DNA of 64,000 bases from SYFT01 sp964471115 (GCA_964471115.1 CAYYFE010000016.1:1-64000); one strand, 5' to 3'; positions 47,413 through 57,394 are shown, numbered from the stretch's first letter. Notes: generated by a model not told the origin, from the letters alone. Program-made: numbers and translations.

Positions 47413-49031
47413 TACTGAATCTTCTGGACGCGCTCGAATTCCGCGACCGCGTTGATGTATCGAATCGTGGCCGACAGCTCGTTGTTGCGGGCGGACGTCA
47501 GCCGGTTCTGGAAGTCGATGACCTGGAAGTTGGTGGACATGCCGACCTGGAAGCGGGTGAGTTCCGCCTCCAGCGTGCGTTCGGCCGCCTCACGCGACTT
47601 CTGCGCCGCCAGCAGCTGCTTGTAGGTGCTCTGCACGTCGAGGCCGGCCGTGGTCACCGCCGTGGCGATGGTCAGCTCCGTGTTCTTGAGCGACGTGCGC
47701 TGCTGTTCGAGCGACAGCTCCGAGCGCAGGTGGTTGGCCTTGGCGGCCGACAGCCCCAGCGGCTTGCTGAAGTTGAGCGAGAGCTGCCAGGTGGGCGTAT
47801 CGAAGTTGCCGATCGACCGCAGCGCGTCGAAGTAGCCGCTTTCGTTGATCAGCTCGGGCGCGCCGCCCAGGCCCGACCGGCGGTATTCGTTGCCGCCGAC
47901 GCCGGCCAGCTGATACGACGCGGTGAACCCGAGGCTGGGCATGATGCCGTTCTTCGACAGCTCCAGGTTCATCTCGGAGACGCGGATCTGCTGGCGGGCC
48001 GTGACGATGTCGGTGCGCTGGTCGAGCGCGCGCTGCACGGCTTCGGGGATGTTCGGATCCTGAATCGTGAACGACGCCTGGTCGACCGGGTTGATCGTGG
48101 ACGAGAAAAACGCATCGCTCGCGCTGTCGACCAGCAGACGCTTGAACGCCAGTTCGGCGTTGCGCCACGCCACTTCCGCCGCGAGCAGGCTCTGCTCGCC
48201 CTGGGCGATCTGCAGCTCGAGCTGCACCAGGTCGATTTCCGCCATGGTGCCGATTTCGACCTTGATCTTGTTGTCGGCGAGCTGCCGGTTCGACAGGTCC
48301 AGCGACCGGCGCTGGATTTCGATGGCCTCAATCGCCTGGCGCAGCGCCCAGTACCGCGTGCGCACCTGGTTCTTGATGCTCTCGACCTGGGCTTCCAGCT
48401 GCAGGTCGACGATCTGCTTCTGGATTTCACCCGTGCGCAGCGAGTTGCGCTGGTTGTCGATCGTGCGGCCGGCCAGCAGCGGCTGCGTGTACTGGAAGCT
48501 CAGGTTCGACGAGTAGCTGGGGTTGCGCGTCGAAAACGCGCTGTCGGTCGACGTCCGGTTGTTGTTGAAGTTGAACGACACCTGGCCGCCCTGCCAGGGC
48601 AGCCGCTGGCTCATCGACGTCCCCAGCGAGTTGTTCTGGCTGGTCACCCGGGCGCCGCCGTCGAGCTGGGAGGTCGACTGCTGCGAGGAGTTGCGATAGC
48701 TGTAGTTGGCGTTGAGCGTCGGCCGGAAGTTGGCCCGCGCCGCCTGCAGCGTGTAGTCCTGCATCTGCGGATCCAGCCGCGCGCGCTGGATGTCGAGGTT
48801 CTTTTCGAGCGCGCGTTCGATGGCCTGCTCCAGCGTCAGGTCGATGCGCTGCGCGCCCGGCAGCTCCGGCGGCAGCGCGCGGCCGACCACGTACCGGTCC
48901 TGCGGCTGCAACTGCATGCCCCCCGTCGGCGTCACCGCCTGCGGGCCCGCTGCCTGCGCCCACGCCGCGGCCGGCATCACCAGTGCCGCCACGGCCATCC
49001 ACGCCATTCCGCCGATCCTCTGCTTCATCAT
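47412..49031 (-). CDS. TolC-family outer-membrane channel
   Basis: 539 residues from ATG 49031, with GGAGC upstream; a second ATG follows at once (MMKQRIGG). Signal peptide: MAWMAVAALVMPAAAWAQ. Two repeated halves of the TolC/OEP fold are visible: LTLEQAIERALEKNLDIQRA with alanine- and glutamine-rich helices, and IPEAVQRALDQRTDIVTARQ with SYQLAGVGGN and LTSARNNELSATIRYINAVAE. It forms the outer-membrane exit duct. It is the only TolC in this block, so it may serve both the RND and the MacAB-like systems. A longer frame to 49154 overlaps the Spy-like gene and is rejected. Confidence 0.92.
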   Translation of the reverse strand: MMKQRIGGMAWMAVAALVMPAAAWAQAAGPQAVTPTGGMQLQPQDRYVVGRALPPELPGAQRIDLTLEQAIERALEKNLDIQRARLDPQMQDYTLQAARANFRPTLNANYSYRNSSQQSTSQLDGGARVTSQNNSLGTSMSQRLPWQGGQVSFNFNNNRTSTDSAFSTRNPSYSSNLSFQYTQPLLAGRTIDNQRNSLRTGEIQKQIVDLQLEAQVESIKNQVRTRYWALRQAIEAIEIQRRSLDLSNRQLADNKIKVEIGTMAEIDLVQLELQIAQGEQSLLAAEVAWRNAELAFKRLLVDSASDAFFSSTINPVDQASFTIQDPNIPEAVQRALDQRTDIVTARQQIRVSEMNLELSKNGIMPSLGFTASYQLAGVGGNEYRRSGLGGAPELINESGYFDALRSIGNFDTPTWQLSLNFSKPLGLSAAKANHLRSELSLEQQRTSLKNTELTIATAVTTAGLDVQSTYKQLLAAQKSREAAERTLEAELTRFQVGMSTNFQVIDFQNRLTSARNNELSATIRYINAVAEFERVQKIQ

Positions 49032-49104
49032 CTCTGCTCCGTTCGGGCAGCCGCCTGCGCGGCGCGCTGCGCACCTCTCTGGGGTTGTCGTCTCGTCGTG
49101 CCGG

Positions 49105-49671
49105 CTACCGGTGGGACTCGCCGCGGCCGGCGCGCTGCTGCTCCCAATACGCAATCAGCTTGGCGTACTGTTCCGCCGAGAGCACCTGATACACCTGATA
49201 CAACATCAACGTGCGTGTCTTGTTGAGCGTGGTTCGCTGCGCCTCGACGCGGTCCAGCTGCACGGCGATGACGTCGCTGCCCACCTTCCGTTCGCGCAGC
49301 AACCGGTTGAGTTCGGTCTCCTGCTTGCGGAACTCGCGTTCCTGGGCCCGGGCGTCGGGCAGGCGCTTATGGAACAGATCGTCAATCTGTTTGGACTGGT
49401 CGGCCGTGATGCCCACGGCCTGCATGGTCTTGACGTCCTTCCACCAGAACCAGTTGCCCCGGGGCGGCACCGGCAACCCGGGCTGCTGACCGCCGTCGCG
49501 GTTGCCCGACTGGCCCTGCCGGTTCTGATCGGCGGCCGGGCGGGCCTGGGTCTGCGCGGGTGAGGCCGGCTCGGGGGCCCCGGCCGTCTGCGCGTCAGCG
49601 GCCCGGGGAGTGGGGGCCCACACCGTCACGGCCAGCAGCAGCCCGCCAAGGGTCAGAAGTCTTGTCTTCAC
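49105..49671 (-). CDS. Spy/CpxP-like periplasmic protein
   Basis: 188 residues with a signal peptide (LLTLGGLLLAVTVWAPTPRA), then a Gln/Pro/Gly-rich low-complexity stretch and a helical domain (MQAVGITADQSKQIDDLFHK, EREFRKQETELNRLLRERK, LYQVYQVLSAEQYAKLIAYW). The LSAEQYAKL segment corresponds to the LTxxQ motif of the Spy/CpxP family, periplasmic chaperones or stress sensors. It is the first gene of the efflux block and may sense the envelope damage or metals that the pumps respond to, which is inference. The gap to TolC is 73 bp. Confidence 0.8.
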   Translation of the reverse strand: MKTRLLTLGGLLLAVTVWAPTPRAADAQTAGAPEPASPAQTQARPAADQNRQGQSGNRDGGQQPGLPVPPRGNWFWWKDVKTMQAVGITADQSKQIDDLFHKRLPDARAQEREFRKQETELNRLLRERKVGSDVIAVQLDRVEAQRTTLNKTRTLMLYQVYQVLSAEQYAKLIAYWEQQRAGRGESHR

Positions 49672-49715
49672 ACAATCTCTTACGCCGGGGCAAAAACCCC
49701 TGTTTACGGGGGAGT

Positions 49716-50906
49716 TCAGGCGCCCGCCAGCGTTTCCAGGCGGGTGACGACCTGGCCGATGAGGTTATTCGGCGTCGAGGCCCCGGCCGTCAGCCCGATG
49801 CGCACCGGTCCGGCCGGCAGCCAGTCGGCCGTCACGATCTCGGCCACGGCGGTGGTGGAAGGCGCGCCAATGGGCCGATGCCGAATCTGACTGGCCGACA
49901 CCAGGCCCCCGGGCTCGGCAATGTGGTAGGTACGCACGCGGTCGGCACAGATTTTCGCCAGATTGCAGGTATTGCTGGAGTTGTACCCGCCGATCACCAC
50001 CATCAGGTCGAGCGGTTCCTGGTCGAGCAGGGCCAGCACGGCGTCCTGCCGTTCCTGCGTCGCCGAGCAAATGGTGTCGAACGCCCGGAAGACGTCGGCC
50101 AGCGCCGCCTGACCGTACCGAGCCGCCATCGCGCGGCCGAACATCGCGCCAATCTCGAGCGACTCACTCATGAGCATGGTCGTCTGGTTGGCGCAGCCGA
50201 TGCGCTGCAGGTGCACGTCCGGGTCGAATCCGGGCGACGCGGCCCGGCCGAAACGCTGGAGAAACGCCGCGCGGTCGCCGCCGCGGACGATGTAGTCGCA
50301 GACGACCTCGGCTTCGTCCTTGTCGAGGACGATGAGGAAGTGGCCGCCGGGATACTGGGTGGCCTGCGACGCGGTGGCCTGGGTCTCCTCGTGCGACACC
50401 TTGCCGTGGATGACCGAGGTGAAGCCGTCCTGGGCGTAACGCTTCACGTTCTTCCAGACGGTCAGCACCGAGCCACACGTCGTGTCGACCAGCGTGCACC
50501 CCAGCCGATCGAGGCGCGCCATCTCGCTTACCGACACGCCAAACGCCGGCAGAATCACGACGTCGTCGCCGTCCAGCGTGGTCGCGGCCTCGGCCGTGTC
50601 GGACAGGAACCGGATGCCCTGCGCGCGCAACTGGTCGTTCACGTGGGGGTTGTGGATGATTTCGCCGGTCAGGAACACCCGCTTCTCGGGAAACCGCTTG
50701 CGGGTCTGATACGCGTAGTCCACGGCGCGGTCGACGCCGTAACAGAACCCGAATTCGCGCGCGAGATGCAGGGTGAGCCGCCCGCTGGTCCGCACGAATC
50801 CCGCGGCGCGGATGTCATCAACGATGGCCGAGTCGTACGCGACGGCCAGTTCGCCCGCCACCGCGGCCTTCATGTCCAGACCTTTGCGGAAGACCAGTGA
50901 GGGCAC
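49716..50906 (-). CDS. ispH: 4-hydroxy-3-methylbut-2-enyl diphosphate reductase
   Basis: 396 residues from GTG 50906; ATG 50873 is an alternative giving 385. It is the last enzyme of the MEP isoprenoid pathway and makes IPP and DMAPP using a [4Fe-4S] cluster. The cluster cysteines lie in EFGFCYGVDRAV, VDTTCGSVLTVW and SSNTCNLAKICA; substrate-binding motifs include HNPHVN and HGKVSHEET. The length and the segment between the second and third Cys match the long (plant/cyanobacterial-like) IspH form rather than the short E. coli form. It stands alone on the minus strand, preceded by a family G array. Confidence 0.95.
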   Translation of the reverse strand: MPSLVFRKGLDMKAAVAGELAVAYDSAIVDDIRAAGFVRTSGRLTLHLAREFGFCYGVDRAVDYAYQTRKRFPEKRVFLTGEIIHNPHVNDQLRAQGIRFLSDTAEAATTLDGDDVVILPAFGVSVSEMARLDRLGCTLVDTTCGSVLTVWKNVKRYAQDGFTSVIHGKVSHEETQATASQATQYPGGHFLIVLDKDEAEVVCDYIVRGGDRAAFLQRFGRAASPGFDPDVHLQRIGCANQTTMLMSESLEIGAMFGRAMAARYGQAALADVFRAFDTICSATQERQDAVLALLDQEPLDLMVVIGGYNSSNTCNLAKICADRVRTYHIAEPGGLVSASQIRHRPIGAPSTTAVAEIVTADWLPAGPVRIGLTAGASTPNNLIGQVVTRLETLAGA

Positions 50907-50920
50907 AGGGAAATTGTACA

Positions 50921-51031
50921 GGGTCCAACGGGTCCAACGGGTCCAACAGGTCCAACAGGTCCAACAGGTCCAACAGGTCCAACAGGTCCAACGGGTCCGG
51001 ACCTGATGGACCTGTAGGACCCGTTGGACCC
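50921..51031. repeat. Family G 9-bp repeats (AGGTCCAAC/GGGTCCAAC) ending in a hairpin
   Basis: Eight 9-bp units (50921-50992) and a partial one are followed by units in opposite orientation. GGTCCAACGGGTCC (50985-50998) pairs perfectly with 51017-51030, giving a 14-bp stem with an 18-nt loop. It lies just after the stop codon of the minus-strand anti-sigma gene (51038) and may terminate that transcript before ispH. Confidence 0.85.
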
Positions 51032-51037
51032 TGGCTC

Positions 51038-51610
51038 TTATCGGTTCGACGCCAGGATCAGGTCGGAGACCCGCGGGGTCATGTCTTCGAGCGGCTGCAG
51101 CGCGCTGAGCGACGGCCGGTCGTAGGCGCCTTCGAGAATGGCCACGTCTTCGGCGGTCATCTGCGGAGGTGCCGGGGCCGCCGCGGAGATCGCCGGAGGA
51201 TCGGGCTGGCGGAGCATGTGGCTCAGTTCGATGCCGATGATGCCAATCATGATGCCCGCCGCCGCGGCGGCCGCGGCCACCCAGCCGGCGCTCATCTGAC
51301 GACGGCCCGATTCACGCGCCGACGCCGTCGCCGCAGGGAAGCTGATGACCTTGGACGGGCGATCGAGCTGCGCCAGCCGATCCAGGACCTGGCTGCGCTG
51401 GGCGCGCATCCGGTCGTCGGCACACACCGCGTCGGCCTCGGCCCGGCCGGTGGCCTGCACGTCTTCGAGCCAGCGGCTCATTTCGATGGCCCGGCTGGCG
51501 CAGAGCGCGCATTCATCCAGATGGGCCGGATGCAGGCCCGAGGTCCAGACCTCGACCAGTGCATCTTCCGACAAATGCCCGCGCCGCAACACGACGTCAG
51601 CGAGCCGCAT
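51038..51610 (-). CDS. Putative zinc-finger anti-sigma factor
   Basis: 190 residues from ATG 51610, overlapping the sigma gene by 14 bp. The N-terminal cytoplasmic part has HLDECALC, matching the H-x3-C-x2-C core of zf-HC2 anti-sigma domains. One membrane helix follows (AGWVAAAAAAAGIMIGIIGI), then a short periplasmic tail ending LSALQPLEDMTPRVSDLI. It is predicted to hold the ECF sigma factor encoded just upstream until an envelope signal arrives. A GTG at 51592 is an alternative start. Confidence 0.85.
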   Translation of the reverse strand: MRLADVVLRRGHLSEDALVEVWTSGLHPAHLDECALCASRAIEMSRWLEDVQATGRAEADAVCADDRMRAQRSQVLDRLAQLDRPSKVISFPAATASARESGRRQMSAGWVAAAAAAAGIMIGIIGIELSHMLRQPDPPAISAAAPAPPQMTAEDVAILEGAYDRPSLSALQPLEDMTPRVSDLILASNR

Positions 51611-52286
51611 GATGGGACCTGCCTTTCTCTTCCGTAGATACTGCGCCACCCTCACGGGGTGTTTCACTGCCCGGAGCCAGCAGGCTCCGCAGGCGGCGAA
51701 TCGCGCGGAACAAATGCACGCGGACCGTCGATTCGTTCAGGCCCGTGACGGCACTGACCTCACGCGACGTCCGCCCTTCAAAGTGACTGAGCACGAACAC
51801 GAGCCGCTGGCGCTCGGGCAACTCATCCAGGGCCTTGCGGAGCCGGCGACGGCGTTCCTCCTGCAGCAACTGCGCCTCAGGGCTGGGGCCCCGCGACGGC
51901 AGGTGCTCGGCCGGATCCCGTTCGACGCCGTCGGCATCCACCGTCGGCCGGGCAATCCAGCGTTCGCGGCGGCGCCGGGCCTTGATCCGGTCCAGGCAGC
52001 CATTGATCAAAATGCGCGTAAACCAGACCTCGAACGGCAGCTCCTCACGGAACGTGCCCAGGTGGGTGTACGCCTTCACAAACGCGTCCTGCACCGCCTC
52101 GTCGGCGTCGGCGGCATCCCTCAGATAGTGAAACGCGATGCGTGTGGCCCGGCGCTGGTGGCGCTCCACCAGCTCGCCATACCGCTCGCGCGCGGCATCC
52201 ACACGTCCGGCCGCCTGATGGGCCTTGACGTCGATGGCGGCACGCGTGTCGAGTTCCCGGGTCGTTTCTGCGGAAATGGCAGCCAC
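51597..52286 (-). CDS. ECF-type RNA polymerase sigma factor
   Basis: 229 residues from GTG 52286. Region 2 is seen in HQRRATRIAFHYLRDAADAD, DEAVQDAFVKAYTHLGTFR and FEVWFTRILINGCLDRIKAR; region 4 in LRKALDELPERQRLVFVLSH and REVSAVTGLNESTVRVHLFR. The C-terminal residues after LRSLLAPG are an unconserved tail. It heads a two-gene unit with its probable anti-sigma factor. ECF factors usually bind their own promoter, but no clear -35/-10 motif was picked out upstream. Confidence 0.9.
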   Translation of the reverse strand: MAAISAETTRELDTRAAIDVKAHQAAGRVDAARERYGELVERHQRRATRIAFHYLRDAADADEAVQDAFVKAYTHLGTFREELPFEVWFTRILINGCLDRIKARRRRERWIARPTVDADGVERDPAEHLPSRGPSPEAQLLQEERRRRLRKALDELPERQRLVFVLSHFEGRTSREVSAVTGLNESTVRVHLFRAIRRLRSLLAPGSETPREGGAVSTEEKGRSHHAAR

Positions 52287-52325
52287 TCCTGAAGTGAGGA
52301 TACGGCGAAAGGGTACTATCGTTTA

Positions 52326-52388
52326 CAGGGCACAGGGCGCAGGGCACAGGGCACAGGGCACAGGGCACAGGGCACAGGGCACAGGGCG
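52326..52388. repeat. Family B: nine 7-bp CAGGGCA units, quadruplex-type on plus strand
   Basis: Nine contiguous CAGGGCA/CAGGGCG units end one base before the stop codon of the minus-strand SpoIID-like gene. GGG repeats every 7 bp on the plus strand, which here is the antisense of both neighbouring genes. Confidence 0.92.
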
Positions 52389-52389
52389 C

Positions 52390-53349
52390 CTATTCCAGGG
52401 CTGTGCCGGGAAAGTAATGTTCCAGGATTGACCGGAGACTGTCGCCGCGGCGGGCGCGGGCGAGGGCGCCGGCCTGGCAGAGGCCCACCCCGTGGCCGAA
52501 TCCGGAGCCCGCCAGCCGGAATCCGGCGCTGGTGCGTTCGATGCGGAACGCCGTGCTCCGGAGGGCGCGCGGGCCGCGCGCGGCCGACACGACCGCGCGG
52601 AAGACCTCGCCGCTGACCTGCGGGGACCGCGTGCCGTCGATGGCGATGGCCATCGCCCGGTCGCCGGCGCCCGTGCGGGCGACCCGCAGGCCGGTCAGGA
52701 CATCACCCACGCGGGTGCGCGGATCGCTGTTGAGCAGGGTGCGCCACTCGACCAGGCTCGCCTCGAAGACCCAGTCCCCGGGCAGGTGACCGGGCACGTC
52801 ATCGGGCCGCGCCGGCAGGTGGGGATGATCCGTGCCGCCCCACGCGGCCGAGGGCGTCGTGGTGTGTCCGCCGCAGTTGGCGTGAAAGACCGCTTCAATC
52901 GGCACGCCGTTGCGCCGCACGGTGATCCCCCGCGTGCGGCGCGCCGCCGCGGCGGCGTCCGCCGCGAATCGCGACGTCCTGAGCCGCGCCGGCTGATACA
53001 GCTGGCAGTGCGTGTCGTCGCAGAGGTCAAAGCCGTCGGCGCCGTGGCGCCCGAGATGTGACAGCGCGTACGTCCGCGCGATCACGGCCTGCACCTCGTA
53101 CACGCGCGCGACGACGTCGCCGGACACGCCGGTGGGCGTGACCTCGGACAGCGCGGCCACCGTGACGTAGTCGTCGATGGGAATCCGCTGCACGCGTCCG
53201 GAGACGCGCACCCGCACCACGCGCGCATCGTCGCGCGCCGCCGGGGCGATGGCGCCGGGCAGCGACACGCGGCCCGGCGCGCAGCCGGTCCACGCGACGG
53301 CCAGCGCGACGAGGCCGATTCGAGAGATTGCCGCAGCCCGCGCTCGCAT
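52390..53349 (-). CDS. SpoIID/LytB-domain lipoprotein
   Basis: 319 residues from ATG 53349. A lipoprotein signal precedes Cys in ALAVAWTGCAPG. The SpoIID core is present: RVSGRVQRIPIDDYVTVAAL, EVQAVIARTYALSHLGRHG, DLCDDTHCQLYQP, FHANCGGHTTTPSAAWGG and GSGFGHGVGLCQAGALARAR. SpoIID-like proteins are lytic transglycosylases that cut denuded glycan strands; in non-sporulating bacteria they take part in cell-wall remodelling. It is divergent from the response-regulator kinase gene, with only 27 bp between starts. Confidence 0.9.
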   Translation of the reverse strand: MRARAAAISRIGLVALAVAWTGCAPGRVSLPGAIAPAARDDARVVRVRVSGRVQRIPIDDYVTVAALSEVTPTGVSGDVVARVYEVQAVIARTYALSHLGRHGADGFDLCDDTHCQLYQPARLRTSRFAADAAAAARRTRGITVRRNGVPIEAVFHANCGGHTTTPSAAWGGTDHPHLPARPDDVPGHLPGDWVFEASLVEWRTLLNSDPRTRVGDVLTGLRVARTGAGDRAMAIAIDGTRSPQVSGEVFRAVVSAARGPRALRSTAFRIERTSAGFRLAGSGFGHGVGLCQAGALARARRGDSLRSILEHYFPGTALE

Positions 53350-53376
53350 TTGAAGTATTTTAGAGCCGCGGCTGCG

Positions 53377-55770
53377 ATGACCACCGAACCCATTCTGGTC
53401 GTGGATGATGATCCGTTCGTGTTGGGCATGTTGTCGCATGTCGGCCGCGCTCGTGGACTCGAGGTGGTCGGCGTCCAGTCCGCCGAAGAAGCGACCACGG
53501 CCGTCACGACGCGACGCTTCGGCGTGGTCGTGGTCGACCTGCGGCTCGGCGCCGGGTCCGGACTGGACGTGATTCGCGAGGTGCGGGCCCGCGACGTCGC
53601 GGCCGAAGCCATTGTCATCTCCGCCGACCGCCGGTTGTCGAGCGCGCTCGAAAGTTACGCGCAGGACGTCTTTGCGTTCGTCCCCAAGCCGTTTGATCCC
53701 GCCCAGTTGTTTGCCACGGTCGATCGCGCGCTGGAGCGCCGCCGCGGCGCGGTCGAGCGCCAGCGGCTGACGCGTGAACTGCGGCTGCTCAACGACGTGG
53801 CGACGACGGTCTCGTCATCGATTGAAGCGCGTGAAGCCCTGCAGCGCGGATTGGATCTGGTCGTCGAGGCGTTCCAGGTGCCGTGGGCCGTCCTGCGCCT
53901 GAGGCCGATCGACGGGGGCCCGCTGGTGGTGCGGGCCGTGCACGGCGCGACGCTCGAGCAGGCGGCCACCGTCTACGCGACCCGCGTCGACTGGCCGTCC
54001 GATGCCATCCTGACCGATCCGGTGCCGGTCCGGCAGGACGATGTCTCGACCGCGGATCTGGGCACGTATCGCGATCAGTTTCCGGTGGCCAGTTCCCTGT
54101 CGGTGCCGGTGATGGCCGGGGCCGACGTCCTCGGGGTGCTCACGCTGGCCTCGCCCGCCGTGGGTCGCTTCGGCGCCGATGACGAGCGCGTGCTCATCAC
54201 CATCGGCCGCCAGATGGGCGCCGCGGTGGCCAACGCGCAGCTGTACGAACGGGTGCATCGCGCCAAGGTGCAGTGGGAGCGGACGTTTGACGCCATCAGC
54301 GATCCCATCGCGTTGTTCGACGGCCAGGCGCGGACCATGCGCGCCAATGCGGCGTTGGCCGCCATGCGTGGATGGGATGTGCGCGAGACGCAGGGCCGCA
54401 CGTGCGCGGAGGTCGGTCTGTGCGGCGGCGGGTGTCCGAACTGCCTGGTGGGGCGCGCCATTCGACACGGCGAACGGCTCGATCAGGAAGTGACCTCCGC
54501 CGAGGGCCGCATCTTCGCCGTGACGACGCTGCCGGTGCCGGACGCGTCGGGCGCCGCCGTGCAGTTTGCGAAGGAGATGACCGAGGAACGCCTGCGCGCG
54601 CGCCAGTTGCGGGCCCTCAGCCAGGAAGTCTCCGCCACCAACGCCGAACTGGTGGCGACGGTCGATCGCCTCAGGAACACCCAGGCCCAGCTGGTGCAGG
54701 CCGAAAAACTGTCGGCCATCGGGCAGCTCGTGGCCGGCGTCGCGCACGAGCTGAACAACCCGCTGACCAGCGTGATCGGGTACGCGCAGCTGGTGCAGGA
54801 AGAGGTCACGGCGCAGCCCGCGCTGGCGGCCATCAGTCAGGCGCTGCTCGACGATGTGGGGCGCATCGTGTCGGAATCGGACCGCGCCGCGCGCATCGTG
54901 CGCAACCTGCTGACCTTCGCGCGCCGGCAGTCGGCGGAGCGATCGGAGCAGGACATCTCCGAGATGTGCCGCCGCGTCGTGGACCTGCGGGCGTACGATT
55001 CGCGCCTGAAGGGCATCGAGGTGGTCACGCACTACGCCGCCGATCTGCCGAAGGTGCACGTCGACGGGGGGCAGCTGCAGCAGGCGCTGCTCAATCTGGT
55101 GCTCAACGCCGAGCAGGCGATGAAGGGCAGTGACACGCGCCGCCTGGAGATCGCGGTGACCTCCGATCCGTCGTGCGGCGCCGTGCGGATTGACGTCAGC
55201 GACACGGGCCACGGCATCGAAAAGGCCAACGTCGCGCGCGTCTTCGACCCGTTTTTCACCACTCGGCCGGTGGGCGAGGGGACGGGACTGGGCCTGAGCA
55301 TCGTGTATGGCATCGTGCGCGACCACGGCGGGCAGATCTGGGTCGGGTCGGAGGTGGGCAAAGGCACGACCTTCTCGATGCGGCTGCCGGTGCGCATCGT
55401 GCCGGACACGGCCGAGCCCGTGGCGCTGGTCGCGCACGGCGACAGTGTGATCCGCGACTTCGTGGCCGCCGCGTTGACCGGCTGGGGCTGCGTGGTGCGG
55501 ACCGCGCCGACGGCACGCGAAGCGCTCGAGAGCCTGCGGGAGGATCCGGTGACGCTGGCGGTCGTGGACCGGTCGGTCGCCGACGGCGACGTCCCCGCCT
55601 GGCTGGAGGCCTGGGGCCGGCTGGCGGGTCAGGTGCGGCTGCTGGCGCTGGATTCGGGGGGTGACGATGAGCCGGCCCGGGTGATCCGGGAGTCGGCGGC
55701 GGTCACCCTGCCGCCCCCGTACGAGCTGTGTGCCCTGTTCCGCGCCTTCCAGGCAGTGACTCAATGGTAA
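53377..55770 (+). CDS. Soluble hybrid histidine kinase: REC-GAF-PAS-HisKA-HATPase-degenerate REC
   Basis: 797 residues from ATG 53377; a TTG 27 bp upstream is less likely. No membrane segment is seen. The N-terminal receiver is canonical (ILVVDDDPF, VVVDLRLG with Asp near 54, VPKPFDP). A GAF domain (about 150-290) and a PAS domain follow; the PAS contains a cysteine cluster CGGGCPNC that could bind a metal or sense redox state. The kinase core has GVAHELNNPL (His near 456), LVLNAEQAM, DTGHGIEK and GEGTGLGLSI. The C-terminal receiver-like domain has lost its acidic pair (VAHGDSV) and signature Lys. The role is two-component signalling with no linked output regulator. Confidence 0.92.
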   Translation: MTTEPILVVDDDPFVLGMLSHVGRARGLEVVGVQSAEEATTAVTTRRFGVVVVDLRLGAGSGLDVIREVRARDVAAEAIVISADRRLSSALESYAQDVFAFVPKPFDPAQLFATVDRALERRRGAVERQRLTRELRLLNDVATTVSSSIEAREALQRGLDLVVEAFQVPWAVLRLRPIDGGPLVVRAVHGATLEQAATVYATRVDWPSDAILTDPVPVRQDDVSTADLGTYRDQFPVASSLSVPVMAGADVLGVLTLASPAVGRFGADDERVLITIGRQMGAAVANAQLYERVHRAKVQWERTFDAISDPIALFDGQARTMRANAALAAMRGWDVRETQGRTCAEVGLCGGGCPNCLVGRAIRHGERLDQEVTSAEGRIFAVTTLPVPDASGAAVQFAKEMTEERLRARQLRALSQEVSATNAELVATVDRLRNTQAQLVQAEKLSAIGQLVAGVAHELNNPLTSVIGYAQLVQEEVTAQPALAAISQALLDDVGRIVSESDRAARIVRNLLTFARRQSAERSEQDISEMCRRVVDLRAYDSRLKGIEVVTHYAADLPKVHVDGGQLQQALLNLVLNAEQAMKGSDTRRLEIAVTSDPSCGAVRIDVSDTGHGIEKANVARVFDPFFTTRPVGEGTGLGLSIVYGIVRDHGGQIWVGSEVGKGTTFSMRLPVRIVPDTAEPVALVAHGDSVIRDFVAAALTGWGCVVRTAPTAREALESLREDPVTLAVVDRSVADGDVPAWLEAWGRLAGQVRLLALDSGGDDEPARVIRESAAVTLPPPYELCALFRAFQAVTQW

Positions 55771-55806
55771 AATTGGTCGTTTGTTTGCGCTCCAAAGGAG
55801 TCATTC

Positions 55807-57394
55807 ATGTCGGGAACAGGTCGGAAAGTCGGGTTGGACGCGGTCGGCATCCAGAACCCGGGCAAGGTGCACTGGAGTCTTGGCGTTGCGGCGCTGTATG
55901 AAGAGGCGATTCGGCGTGGCGAAGGCCAGCTGACGGCCGACGGCCCCATCGTCTGTATCACGTCCCCCCACACGGGCCGGTCCCCGAACGACAAGTTCGT
56001 GGTGAAGGAGCCGTCGAGCGAGGCCCACGTGGACTGGGGCAAGGTCAACCGGCCCATCGCGCCCGAGAAGTTCGACGCGCTGCACGCGCGCATGGTGAAG
56101 GCCCTCGAGGGCAAGGAACTGTTCGTGCAGGACGTCTACGCCGGCGCCGATCCCGCGTATCGGCTGCCCGTGCGGCTGATCACCGAAAAGGCGTGGCACA
56201 GCCTGTTCGTGCACCACATGTTCATCAACGAGCCGAATGACGAGGTGCGCCTGCAGCACGATCCGCAGTTCACCGTCATCGACGTCCCGAGCTTCAAGGC
56301 GGACCCCGCGGTGGATGGGACGCGCAGCGAGACGTTCATCCTGCTGAACTTCGCGAAGAAGCTCGTCCTGATCGGCGGCACCAACTACGCCGGTGAAATG
56401 AAGAAGTCGATCTTCACCGTCATGAACTACCTGCTGCCGCTGCGCGACACGATGCCGATGCACTGTTCGGCGAACGTGGGCGAGAAGGGCGACGTCGCGT
56501 TGTTCTTCGGGCTGTCGGGCACGGGCAAGACGACGCTCTCGAGCGATCCGCACCGCGGCCTCATCGGCGACGACGAACACGGGTGGAGCGCGCACGGGGT
56601 GTTCAACTTCGAGGGCGGCTGCTACGCCAAGACCATCCGCCTGTCGCGGGAGGCCGAGCCGCAGATCTTCGCCACCACCGAACGGTTCGGGACGTTGATT
56701 GAAAACGTGGTCATCGACCCGGTGACCCGCAAGCCGGATTTCGACAGCGATGCCATCACCGAGAACACGCGCTGCGCGTATCCGCTGACGTTCATCGACA
56801 ACGCCGTGCCGGAGGGACGCGCCGGGCATCCCACCAACATCGTGATGCTCACGGCGGACGCGTACGGCGTGTTGCCGCCGATCGCGCGCCTCTCGCCGGA
56901 AGCCGCGATGTTCCACTTCCTGTCGGGGTACACCGCGAAGGTGGCCGGCACCGAGCGGGGCGTGAAGGAACCGAGCGCCACGTTCAGCACCTGCTTCGGC
57001 GCGCCGTTCATGGTGTGGGACCCCAACGTCTACGCCAAGTTGCTCGGCGAGCGCATCGCGAAGCACAACGCGCGGGTGTGGCTGGTGAACACCGGCTGGA
57101 CCGGCGGGCCGTACGGCGTGGGCACCCGCATGAAGATCGCGCACACGCGCGCGATGATCAACGCGGCGCTGTCGGGCGCGCTCGACCACGTCGGCTACGA
57201 TCGGGACCCGATCTTCAACCTCGACGTGCCGTCGAGCTGCCCGGGCGTGCCGCCCGAGGTGCTCAAGCCGCGCAACACCTGGAAGGACCCGGCGGCGTAC
57301 GACGCGCAGGCGAAGAAGCTGGCCCAGATGTTCGTCGACAACTTCAAGACGTTTGAAGCCACGGCGTCGCCGGCCGTGAAGGCGGCCGGGCCCA

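Noticed and set aside
50921..51031. Possible CRISPR array
   Set aside because: Units are 9 bp and contiguous, with no unique spacers of 25-40 bp, and there are no cas genes. The same applies to all other arrays in the window.
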